From Doryteuthis pealeii (taxonomy: Eukaryota; Mollusca; Cephalopoda; Myopsida; Loliginidae), in NCBI GenBank assembly GCA_023376005.1, contig CM042139.1, positions 133,611,039 through 133,675,038 of the forward strand: 64,000 nucleotides of DNA. Direction: 5' to 3'. The notes beneath the pieces are model-generated. The model did not search any database. It saw only the letters and a list, made by a program, of their open reading frames with translations, and had not been told where the DNA came from. Shown here one piece after another: positions 25,151-37,800 of the stretch (positions within the stretch are counted from its first letter, which is position 1; each line of letters opens with the position of its first letter). The position numbers and the translations under genes were made by a program.

Positions 25151-25264
25151 ATATTTTACCACAGAAGTGTTGGGGGAAAACAAAAACCACTGAGTGTGCA
25201 GTTGTTCATTTTCCATACATGGTCTGATTGTTTTTCCCCAACACTTCTGTTGGTAATATACATT

Positions 25265-25760
25265 GTTGGTTAAGTTGAATTAAACCGACCTTAATTCCAC
25301 CATCGTATGTCATCCTGCCGAAAGAAAAAAAAAAAATTTTTTTTTAAATATTAAAATCAGGGAATTAACCAAATTTAATGAAATTTCAGTGTTGATATAT
25401 CAATGAATAAAAGATATAATGCACCCAGTTATTTTATTCAAAAACTTTACATTTTTCAGGTCAGTTAGCTTTGAACCACATATCTTTGAGGCTGTAACAC
25501 AGATTAAAATTTCAGTGTGATATATTAATGATAAAAGATATTTTGAGAATATCTGAGAATCTGTGTCACACCTCAAAAGTATAGTTCAAAGTTAACTGAC
25601 CTGAAAAAATGTAAAAAATTTTAATAAAATAACTGGTTGGCCATATTTATCTTTTATTCATTAATATATCAACACTGAAAATTTGGGCATTAAATTCGGT
25701 AATTCCTGATTTTGGTATTTTTTTTTCTTTTCTTTCGGCGGGAATTTAGGTCCGTGTAAG
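25265..25760. repeat. Foldback element (right arm)
   Basis: Inverted duplicate of 24655-25150. It starts about 85 bases past the palindrome centre. Confidence 0.7.
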
Positions 25761-25984
25761 TTCGAATTTAACCCCGTTGGCTATCTTGCCATCCATCACG
25801 CCTGTATGTCCTCTAGAAGCATCCCAGTGTCCATAACATTTGATGTTAGTTTTTGCTGGTCAGCCAATGAGTTCCTTCTTACTTCTCTAGCAGTGCCTAA
25901 AATGTCTTGTTAGTCTTTCTTGGATGGTTTACGAATAGAAAGTAAATGACTATAGCTGCCATTTTGTAGGGTCTGCTTCAGAAT

Positions 25985-26190
25985 TTTGTTCTAAGCAGGG
26001 CGGTTGGAAACCAACGGTCTCTGGTTCAATATCGGCCCTCGCCAACTCAGCATATGAGTAGCACAGGGAGCGGTGCGGTAAAGTGAGGAGCTGAAAGTAA
26101 GTGTGGCGCTCCACTAGCGCTAGTAAAAAGGACTTCCTCACTGGTGGTTGATAAGGACTTGAAGCCACAACAACTTTTGATAGTTACCAT
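25985..26190 (+). repeat. tRNA-headed SINE, family 2 (right arm)
   Basis: Mirror of 24190-24420, with GGTCTCTGGTTCAATATCGG as the B-box-like segment. Confidence 0.75.
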
Positions 26191-27336
26191 CTAGTTTTTT
26201 CTCAAGCATCTCATAAGTCCAAGTGGTGCAGCCATTGAGTAGTACTGACATGGCTATGCTGGAAGATTGTCTATTTTATCAGGTTGTTTGTTGGGTTTTA
26301 CGGCATGTCAACACATTGGGTTATTTTATGCCGAAATAAATTGTTTATTTTCTTTGTTAAGGTACAGCTGCCACATGTGCAGCCACCTGCATATCATTCC
26401 AGATCTTGCTTCTATTGGTAATTGATATAGTGATAGGGGTTTAGTTTTTTTTTAAATCAAGTTTTCTGTTTGAGGATTTGAAACATCAAGAGATGTGATT
26501 TTTGTAGAGGTTATGAACTTTGCATCCTTGATGAGGCCGGTTCTTTCAATATGCTCTTGGATCTATTTTTCAAATAGTTTGTCCATGCTGTTAACATTGT
26601 AGCACTTTGAGTGTGGGAGAGGTGTGTGCATTCAATCAGAATGTTTTATTGTATACCGGGTTTCCACATGAACATTTAGGTGAAGGTTCTTTTAGAATGA
26701 AGGAGCGTTAATCTATGTGGCCAATGGTAGCCAGGTTTTTTTGTTGATGCTCTGCTGTAGCATGTATATAGATTAGATGTTATGCAGAATTCAGACATTT
26801 GGTAATGCTGTTGATTTTTATGTTGAGAGGGTATTGACTTATCAGTAACTCTCTTCAACATACAAAATCAACAGCATTACCAATTGTCTGAATCCGGGAG
26901 TTGATAGCTATTTAAATGTTGATGACTTCTTTATCAGGGGAATCCAATGAGACCATATGATTTGATACCTGTCAATAGCATTCCATGCTTTGATTGAATG
27001 TAGACAAGATTTGCTGCCGAGGGATATTTCAAAGGCTTACCATTGAATGAAGAAATGGCACCATCTTGATTAAAACAAATTTTTATGAGTTCACGTAGAG
27101 AATGCACCGATTCGAGTTAAGCGGGCATATTTTTGAAAGAAGCACTAGATTATATGTGTATCTGCATCAGTGAGAGATTCCACTGGATATCTGCTTCTTG
27201 CCTTTAGTATTGAAGATCATAATCAAGTAGACTAGCCATCACCAATATAATCAAATGTTGTCTAAACTCTCACTCATTATATACACCATGTTTGATAAAG
27301 GGTATACAACACAGGTGGTTGTGTAATGGATGTTAT

Positions 27337-27609
27337 ATTTTACCAACCCTCACACAAGCAGGATGTGACACAAGGTTAATTCTTAAGTAGAGTTAAACAG
27401 GTTTAATCTAGAGTTTCCTTCTAGAACAGTTACCTAACCAAGGTTAAAAAGGCCGCAGTCTGCCCTAATATTTTCCATAGCTGGAGACTGTAGGATTCAT
27501 ACCTTCGCAAAGGTGTTAGCGCTAAATGAAATGCAATTACCACGTCCAGGATTTGAATCGGGCGACGAGTTCCATTTCCCATGAAAAACCATTACACCAC
27601 GCACTTCCT
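27337..27609 (-). repeat. tRNA-headed SINE, family 1 (right arm)
   Basis: Mirror of 22781-23060, downstream of the Kelch gene polyadenylation signal. Confidence 0.85.
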
Positions 27610-27883
27610 AAGCGTGTTATAAGACAGGTCAGCATTCCCTTGTGGGCAATTCAGTAAGTTATCAACTGCACTGTGAGACTTCCAGTGCAATTAGTAAATA
27701 ACATTTTTTTTAAATAAGTCAAAAAGTAATACGAGTTTTTATTCATTAAGGTACAGGATTTAATTTTCTTTTTTATGTTTTACATCATTTGGCAGTGTAA
27801 AGTAGCAACAAAGTTTAAATTTTTGTAATTTTTATCCAATAAAAATATTGGATTGCCAACAAAAATTGCTGAATGTTCTTAAG

Positions 27884-27889
27884 TTTATT
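27884..27889 (-). promoter_or_regulatory. Polyadenylation signal AATAAA of the Kelch gene, right arm
   Basis: AATAAA on the minus strand, about 340 bases past the terminal stop. It is conserved in the left arm at 22503-22508. Confidence 0.6.
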
Positions 27890-28078
27890 GAAAATCAACA
27901 AGATAAAAACAGTATTTATGCCAGCAGCATAGTTAATATTTATATTTAACTGCCAGTAAATTCAAGTCAAATAGACTTTCAATTCCCAACAGGAGTGGAA
28001 GAAAATACCAATATTTAGTTGTTGCATATGTAAATGATGCAAAAAGTTTTTGGCTGTTTTATGTGGTAAAACCAAATG

Positions 28079-28112
<34 letters not shown>

Positions 28113-28225
28113 GATGTTTTAGCACACCAGAAATCCTTTCATTTTAGATATTTACATTTGATTTTGTGGACTTTCATTTCAATTTTATTTTGTGTTAGGC
28201 AGGATCTTTTCTTTTGATTCTGGTG

Positions 28226-28251
28226 TTATGGAACCTCCGTTAAGCAAAATT
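28226..28251 (-). CDS. Kelch gene terminal coding exon (right-arm reading)
   Basis: After the CAG acceptor the right arm encodes eight residues and TAA. The left-arm counterpart (22147-22220) has one extra C near the exon start and stays open for 24 residues (through GGSITPESKEKIL) to TGA. One of the two arms carries a one-base error, so the protein is either about 376 or about 392 residues. The longer hydrophilic tail looks more like a natural C-terminus, but the sequence alone cannot decide. Confidence 0.6.
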
Positions 28252-31200
28252 CTGCAAGAGAAGAGAAATTTAATTAAGACAATAAAACAAATTATAATAC
28301 TTTCAGAGAGAGGAAAGCAGAGGAGGAAAGAAAGTGGTTTGTTTGGGGACATATTCAACCTCAGTGGGTCATTTAATGTTGATTAAGTTTTGAAAATCAT
28401 AGCAATAGTTTGGTAGAACAAATGTATTTATGAATAGATTTTAACTATTGTTCAATTAGTCATTTGTTAGTATAATCCCACTATAGGAAATGTAAACCTG
28501 GATGGTCTTATTTTGTGAAGAGTTTTGAAATTACTTGATTGTAGTATTTGTTTGCACTAGATCAAATCTCACTCTAGCAGTATATATATTACCAACCCTC
28601 CACACGAGCACGATGTGACCAAGGTCAATTTCTTAAGCGGAGTTCACAGGTTTGAATTCAGAGTTTTCCTTCTAGACTGGACCTAACCTTGGTTAGGCAA
28701 CCAGTCTTCCCTACTATTCAGCCATAGCTGGAGGAGAGTAGGATGCATACCTTCCCTCAGGTATAGCGCAAAGTGAAATGCAAAGACCACACCCAGATTT
28801 GAACTCGGGCGGCTAGTCCATCTCTAGCAGTATGTTTTCAAGTGGAGGAAGGGAGGAAAGCGAACTAATTTTCCTTCTAGAATGGGTTCTTAACCATGGT
28901 ATGGCAACCAGTCTGCCTTTACTATTTATCCATAGCACTTAATACCCTTAGGAAAGGTATGATCCAGCTATGTGAAATGCAAACTGCCATGTCCAGGATT
29001 TGAACTTATGGCCGCCTGTCATTTCCTTCAATGCTATTCCATTACAACCTGCACCTCCAACATGGCAGCGGCAGTTGGACACAAAGAGTTTATCCCCTTT
29101 TCTCTAGCACTAGACCAAGGAGAGTTTTTTTTTGCATGATGTGAGCACTACACCCACCATCAGCTCCCACTTTACCACACGGACCAAGCTGTGCTTCTTC
29201 ATGCATTGTTAAAAAGGTCAGTAACAAACCCAGAACCCTGTGGTTTTGAGGCAGATGCTCTACCAACTGAGCTAAACCGGCCCTATAAGAAAAGATAAAA
29301 ACTCGGGACACTTCATAATGCTGATCTCCAGGTGAGCTAACCCTAAACCCATCTTTTTTCTAGTAGATCAATAAATAAATTATTCAGTTCAAGAGTGTTT
29401 CCCTTTGTTAGATTTATAGGAAATAACACTACATGTATTTAATACTAGCTCACCAAAGGATTGACATGAAAATTGGAGTCACAAGATTAGCTAGACAGGA
29501 GCTACATGGTCACTGCTTCCCCCCCCCCCATCACAACCATCTGAATGGACTAACAAGTGATGCTGGACACTGCTGTAGAGGCAAGGCGAACTCATAAGTG
29601 ATGTTCTGCCAACATCTCCACACTAGCATAGGACGACCAGCAAAACCTAGTCAGCTGTGTGCAGATTCTGGATGTTACACAGTGGACCTCCCAGAGACAA
29701 TGACTGATAGGACATCCATGCTGTGAGCACAATCTGATGTACTTGAAATATATTGTGATATTGCTCTACATTTTCATGCATTGAGCACTAAAGATTTTAT
29801 AGATTATTAAAATTAACATGGAAAGAATTTTTAAAGTGCACAGGTTTCAATTCACTCAATATCTATCTATATCTATCTGGATTACAGTAAGTCAGTAGGA
29901 GCTGGGTTAGCTCTATCGGTAGAGTGTTTCGGCTAGAAACCATAAGGTTTCCTAGTTCAATACCGGTCCTCGCCAACTCAGCGTACGAGTAGGCACAGGG
30001 ATCTGTGTGGTAAAGTAAGGAGCTGTGGTAGGTGTGGCGCTCCACTCCAATGCAAACTCTCCTTGGTCTAGCGTTAGTGAAAAAGGGGATAGACTCCCTC
30101 ACGATACCGGACTTTAGGCAACCCGACAACTTACTTTACAGTAAGTCATTACAGTATACCAAATAATACATGTACAAATTCCAAAATTAGGATTTTCAAC
30201 TGTATCCTGACCCCCCCTTAATATACTGTATATCCTTATAACAAATCATGCACTGATATTGGCTTGGTTGTTGGATTTTACAGCATGTCAACCTTTGGGT
30301 TATTTTATTCTGAAGGTGTTTTGTTTTATACTCATTGTTGGGGTACTCAATTTTTATTGAAATTTTTGATCTAGTTGCCCATAGATGGCACCTTAACAGG
30401 TACTACCATCCAGGTCAGAGTGGACTGGGAGAAATGGCAATGAAGTACCCCACGCTCCTCAGAGCTCCACAATTGGAACCTCACAAGATGCAGTTTACGA
30501 CATACCCCACACTAAGCCCTCAGCCACTCTTCTAGTACATTTGATAAAGAGGGTGAGGGTTTGCCATAAGGTTAATAGGCTCAAAACAATCATTAGGTGC
30601 GACCAGCTGATTGGAGGGGCGTCTTTCCAACCCGTCCAGTCAGAGTAAGGGTTATGGATTGCTCAGCCATCAGGATTCCTTCCTTAACATCATGGTAATC
30701 ACCCACAGCCAACCCCATTGGGGGAGATTTACCCCTCTGCAGAGGTGCAGTCTGGCATATTCTACTGCCCCCAACTGACAGGTAGTAGTCTTACATCAAG
30801 AGAAGGCCAAATATATTGACACATGCCAGAATGCATCATTCAGTCTCACTAACCATTATTAATTGGTCAGATCTTCATTAGAAGAAAGATCAAATATAAG
30901 TACTTTACCACCAAAGAATCATACAAATGGCTTCACTATGGAATAATGGTTTAACAAACTAATATCACAAACCATTACTCCTCTAGAGTTCTATTATATC
31001 TGGTGGCTAGAGTTACTTAACTCTTTACCTACCAAATCTTTCAGTAGGTTTTACCTATATGATGGTATATTACAAAGTTCACTATTCACCCCAGAATTCA
31101 TTCTATTCAAATAATACTATTAAATGTTGCTCAAATCCATACAGAGGGTCATAAAACTCCTTTTTGCAAAGTGCACAAACTTATTTTTAGTACATTTGTG

Positions 31201-34200
31201 AATACATGGAACTATCATCATAGTGAATGCCCATCTGAACTTCTTTAACGGTTAGATAATCTGTGGAAAGATTATAAATATTCTGTGGAATTAAGATGAA
31301 TGTTTATAAGGAACAGCTGACAAGTCTCAGACCTAATATATACTAGCTGAAAAAGATATTAATATTGTAATCCAAGTCCTTCTGCTCAATTATAATGAAC
31401 TAATCCAGAGTTCAATACTTTGCTTGGGTATGTATGCACAGTAGTGGAGGACACTGAACTGCTTAATGTAAGCAAAGAGTTAAATACCATCCAAATAGCA
31501 AGCCATATTATCAATCAATCTACCAAAACATAACAGATTAAAAGAAGTGCATTTTGTTTATCTTTCTTTACTTACCTGTTTTGGCAATGTAGGTGTCCAC
31601 TAATTGTTGTTTGCATTGCATTGTAGTCGTGTCAAACTGGGAAGAACCGCCAAAAAGTACTAAGTAGTCACCACAAAGACCAACAGAATGTTGACCACGG
31701 GCAGAAGGAATTTCACCACTTACATTAGGCTGAAGCCATTGACCAGTACCTGAAATAAAATACATTAGAAAAATGAGTAAAGCAGAAAACTTTCAGAAAA
31801 TTTCTACATTTACAATATTTGTTGCCTCCATTAAGATTTTAGAAGGAAATAAAAGAGGAAAATAAAATAAAAATGTCTATTTTATTTCCACTTTGTTCTT
31901 AATATATTTTCTCCCACTTCTATTGGGATTTATCTCCTTAGGGAATAAAAATAAAAAACTTGTGTAAACACTTGTCAGAAATCAGATGGATTCAATATTT
32001 GTATTTATAAACTAGCAGAGCTACCAGTCATTGCCCAGGATTTGATAGTTAAAATATCTTACTATAATTATATACTGGTGAATAAATCTTTTTTTTTATT
32101 CTTTATATATTCTTGCTTTAAGTTTATTTCTATTATTCCTGTTTGGATTTTTCTTTTATTTGCTTTTTATATTTGTCCTTTATTAATTTGTTTTTTTTTT
32201 TTTAATAATCTAATTTAATATATTTATTATTACCCTTGTATATTTATTTGCTCTTATGGAAAAGCAAGGGGTATAAGTTTCAAACCAAAAAATAGGGTGT
32301 GGATTTTATTGACTCCAATTTTCCTTTATAAAATGTGCACTCATTTGTATATACAGATTTTTTTAAATATATAACGCCCACTGTCTAAAAATAGAAAATG
32401 GATATTTTTCAAATCTAAAAAATTACCCAAGTAGACAAAGGTTTCTGAATGCTAAAAAAATTTTAAATAAATAAAAAATTAGCTACAAGAACTTTTTATT
32501 ACTGGAATTGTTTTAGACCTAGGAGGTTAGGGAATTGCATACATTGGATGTTTATATTTACATTTGTGTAGTTATCTAAGATTTTTACACAATGTTATGA
32601 TGCCAAGGGCTGGATTATATCAATATCCGACTAACAGAATCACAGCTTATACACACTTTATTCTATATTCGTAGAAAGGGACATGAGAAGTGTTCAAATC
32701 CTAGACAAGACCGTTTGCATTTCACAGCGCTAATACCCTTGGGAAGATATGAATCCAACTATTCTCCCTCCAGCTATGGGTAAATAGGGCAAGCTGGGCT
32801 CTTTAACCTTGGTTAGGCAACAAGTCTAGAAGGAAAACTGAATTCAAACCTGTTAAATTGCTTAAGAAATTGATCATGTGTCACATCCAGCGTGTGCAGG
32901 GGTACATACATATATACACTTTATTAGTAGTACTAAGAGCAGCAACAGCTTCTGGTAAAAGTATCCAATAAACAGGCATGAGAAAAAGCATTTAAGATCA
33001 TTCATTGTCTGGAATAACAACCAAGGAAAGACTGATCACAACTGGATGCTTACTACAGACTTTAAACGATATTCAACAATGGCTACAAGAATCTCAATAC
33101 CAAGAATTCCTATCAAAGACAAATTTGCCAACTGATCTATTTGACCCATAGATAAGAGCCCATCTTATTCATGCGTGTCAAAGACTAATAAAGAAATTTA
33201 ACAATGAAAATGGATTTAAGTTTTAAAACATTTGGGTGTTAGGATAACTAGAAAATCATCTACATTTATATAATTAAATAAATTTAAAGAAAAATTGAAG
33301 CAGCAACACCAAAAGTGTACTTACCAATGTCAAGAGCATGAAGGTCTCCAAAATGGCTCTCTGAATCACTACGTCCTCCCATTACAATCATCCGATTGCC
33401 GACAATTGTGGCAGAATGGTAAGAACGGCAGCCAGGCAATCGTCCAAGCACTTCATCTAATTTTCGCCATTTTCTGGTTTCTAAAAAATATTTTTGGGGC
33501 ATTTTTAAAAATGTCAATTCCATCAACATGTTTAGGAATTGCTACAAATTAGTAATCTACCAAGCTAGCAAGTTTGATAGTCATTAAAGTTTAAGAATCT
33601 TTATGTATAAATCATTATAAAAAAAGGCATCCACACTATGAACAAAAAAAAAAAAAAAGTGATGTTTTCCTGATCTCTCACCCAGCCAGAGTAACACATG
33701 GTTAAAATAACGAGGAGCCCCACCAAAAGGTCATGCAATGGCCAGTGCAAAAAATGCATGGTCCTGTTAGCATTCCCTTTCAGGACACATTGGAGGCACC
33801 AGGCAATAAGACATAGGTAATTAGTAGGGCTGACTTTAGTTTTGGTAATGCAACTAGCCAAGGAAAACTAAATTCAAAACTGTAATATGCTCAAAAATTG
33901 ACCTTGTGTGACCTCCTGCTTGTACTGGAGGAGTTTGGTAAACATTAAGTATTTTTTTCTAGATTACATACATTAACACAAAAGAAAATGAATACCAAGT
34001 AGTAAAAAGTTAATTCAAAAATAATTAACTTACCAACATTGTAAACATGTACATCATTTCTCCTCTTTTCACAATCACGTCCTCCAAAAACGTAAATATC
34101 TTTCTGATAGGCACATATGGTCATGGCAGCACGGGCACTTGGAACAGCTAGATTCATATGCATCGGTTGGGACCAAGTATTTGTTTCTAAACAAAAGAAT

Positions 34201-34432
34201 TTCAAATAAATAGCAAAAAGTCTTTTCAACTAAGAAATAAATTTTGAGCAACTTTCTAATTTTAGAACTTTAAAAAAGACTTAAAATTACAAGTCTTCAT
34301 ATTTCTTTAAAAAAACTAGAGTAATTCAAAATGGATCCAAATTTTCACCCCCAGAAAAAGTTACCAGTTAACTGTATCACCTCAAGAATGTTCAGGTCTC
34401 AATTAGAAGGATGTCAAAAGAAATAAGTTTAA

Positions 34433-34471
<39 letters not shown>

Positions 34472-34790
34472 AACTGGCTGTACAAATTTATATCACTAGA
34501 ATTTTTCAAATAAAAATGCAGCCAAAAAGGCTGTAATATTTCAAGTTTTAGATATGATTAATTGTAATTATGGATATGAATAAAAGTTTTTAAAAAGTGA
34601 AGACAACACTGTCAAAAGAAAAAAAACAGTCCAAAACAGCAAGTGATCAATTTCAGATGGCTTCTATAGTTTACTAATCAATTTTTAACCAAAACCAAGC
34701 GTTTTGATTGGTTAAAAGTGAATTAGAATAAGTGTTAAAATGGTTTATTACCAATTATAACTACTAAAGTAAAAAGGAAAAAAAAATTAG

Positions 34791-34821
<31 letters not shown>

Positions 34822-37800
34822 TGAACTAACCTGTATCAAAGATGTAGAGGTCATCAAACCATTTAAATTCAACACCCTTTTGTTGAAGGTCACCATTTTC
34901 CTCATCTGAACTGATTTCTTCTTCATCAGAACCAATTTCATCTTCCTCCACTTCCTCTTCCTGTAAAAGCCAGATGCAATTCAACAAATACATTATTGAA
35001 TGCAATTCAACAAATACATTAGGATAAAATTTTGTGGGGTGGATGGGGGTTATAGTTATCCATTTCAAAAGTTTCAGAATCCTACCCACTGATATTTTAA
35101 TTGATAATTCTAAATTGCCATAAAAACAATACTTTTAATCTATCAATTGCTATGCATTAAAAAGAAACTTTAATTTTCCAGAAATCCTAGAACACATACA
35201 AAATTCAGGTATTATTAGATGAATTTGAACCCCATATCTACTGGGGGACAGTAGTCAAATGCACCCTACAATCAACCTTGGTGATAAACTAAAACTGGAC
35301 TTAAAATATAACTTGTAGAATACAAATTTTAAGTGTATTGTTCTAATACAAATCTTGTCATTTTGCTGGGTTAATATAGAACAAATGAATAAAAAAAAAA
35401 TTTTAATTTTAGATTATTCGACTTTTTTTAACAAGGGAACTAACTCCTCACAATAAATGAAGTTTTGTGGCAGTTTAAATTATCTCCCTTGGATCACTAA
35501 AATTCTGAAGACACTACAGTAAAAAGTAAATAGAAGATAAAAAAATTTTCTACGCGTTCCATTTTCTTTTTGGTAGCTCCCAATAAACAAAACCTTTAAA
35601 CCACTATAAAATGAGGTTAATATCAACTAGTGTTAGGACAGTAAATTATATAAGAAAGCATTTAAAGCCTCGTAAAAATCAGTTATTTCCTACTTCATTC
35701 GAACTTGCTACCTCCTCGTAGCTGAGGTATTGTTAGTAGAGACCCAAATAAAGTATATCCGAATTTACATAAGCGCATTCAAACGAGCAGAAATAAAGAC
35801 GGACTGTCGCCGACAGGGGAGTGAGGAAGAAAGTGTTTGGACGGCAAGAAATCTGACGACTGCTATTTGATGTGAGAGTGGCGTGTCCAGTTGGGAAAGG
35901 AATTGCATTTTGTTTACTGGAGAGACTTTCAAAGGATTGATATTACCATGAATCTTTTGGACCCCTTCAAAAAACCGTAGGTATTTACTTAACCCATTCA
36001 CCATGAGTAGGATGTGACAAGGTTGCAAGTAGGAGATATCTAGCAAGGATCAAACTTGCTATTCAGTAGCAATGGATCTGTAAGACTAGCTTACTAACTA
36101 TTACACCATGATGTGATGCCCTACAACCTATTCTCACTCCAACTATGGGCTCTTTCTAAATTCAAACCTGTTAAATGTTGCTTAAGAACTTGTGTCACAT
36201 CCTGCTTATGAAGAGGGGTTTGAGAAATACAGATGTTAAAATTTAAATTAAAAATGTATAGTTGAAATTTTTACCATACATTATTAAGCAGGAAAAAAAT
36301 TCAATTTTCTTTTAAAAAGACAAATTGTTCTTTACAAGTTTTGCTTAGTCTTTCAGATTTGTATTGCTTACAGTAATACTGACCCATTAGGAACTGCTGT
36401 TCCTAAGGGGTCAGAATCAAATTTTTACAAGACAAATTAAAAATGCAAAGCCAAAATTACTTACACCTTCTTTTGCCACTTTTGGTCCAAATCCACCAAA
36501 ATAATAGATACATTTGCCAACAGCTACAGAAGCCAACTTGTCTCTTGGACTAGGAGGATTACCAACTCCAAGAACTGACCATGTACTGCTTTCTGAAACG
36601 GAAAAATTTGCAGGATTGAAGAAATGAAAATCTAAAGTATATATAATAAAAAAAGATTTTAAAACACTAAACCAAATACTGGAAGATTTAAATCTGACTC
36701 AATTTTGCCCTCCCACCATTTTTTTCTTTTAAAATCACAATGCAATTTAGATATTAGTTAGTGCTAAGATTTAATTTAAACAAGCTAGAATTCTGGAAAT
36801 AAGTGATGGTTACCTGTTGACAGGTAACAAGGATGCTTATACTTAAAAGAATTTTATAAAAATGAAATCAGAATTTTTAGGCATTTTAAATATATCCTCA
36901 GACTATAAAATCATGAGCAGGAGGATTTGGTCAGAGAAAGCAGAAGACCCAAAGAGAGTAAGAAACTAAGGAGTTATGATGAGAGAAATAGATGAACACC
37001 TAAACACTAACCACCAATTAATCTTCATGTTAGTTACAAGTGATTGATAACACCCACATTCCATCTTTCCAATAATTGCTATCAAAATAAACATCAAGTG
37101 TTCAGAGAATCATCCCCACTGATGTTCGACCAGGAGTCAACACCACTATTCCCTACAATTTTAATACTGTAATAGTATCTCAATAAAAAGTGAATGTATT
37201 ACAGAATGGCTGGCTGGGATAAGTGTTGTGGCAAAATAGTTACTGGGAGAGCTGATGTGCTAAGAATTGTGTAACCCAGTTCACTTAACAGACATTAAAA
37301 AGCATACAAGTAAGAGAGATTTTTAGCTAAATACTAAATATCCCTACCTCCCACCACTACTTACATCAAAATCAAAAGACAAAGGTATCTGGTGCTAGAT
37401 GACCATTAATCCCAAGTTCAAATGTAGGGAAATTATTTCTAGTCCAAAGTTTTGCTTAACAGCCTAAAATGCAAAAACCAGAGCTTTGCCAGAGAAAAAC
37501 AAAACAATGCTACATCAAAATTTAATTTAACAATGTTAGAAGCTTTAATAAAAAGGAAATAAATTAAAGATATGGTAACCAATAGAACTGAAAATACATT
37601 TTCCATAATACATTTAGTTCTTAATGTCCTATACCACCTCATTCCACCCGGCCAGAAGTCAAATTCATTTTCCTAATCAACCCCAAATGATAGCTTTGTT
37701 TCAACGTAAGATTAAACATTTAGAAGTCTTTAATTTAAGGGAAATAACAGGTAAGTTTAAATGAAAAGGCCATTTTTTGATAAATGGTTATAGGAATTTG

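Larger units (their letters stand above)
10877..25180 (+). repeat. Left arm of a giant inverted repeat
   Basis: About 14.3 kb that reads as the reverse complement of roughly 25185-39571. Matched landmarks sum to nearly constant values (12026 with 38409, 18602 with 31749, 22147 with 28251; sums about 50350-50435), so the arms are collinear throughout. The outer end coincides exactly with the N gap. The arm is rich in 1-2 base indels compared with its partner. Confidence 0.93.
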
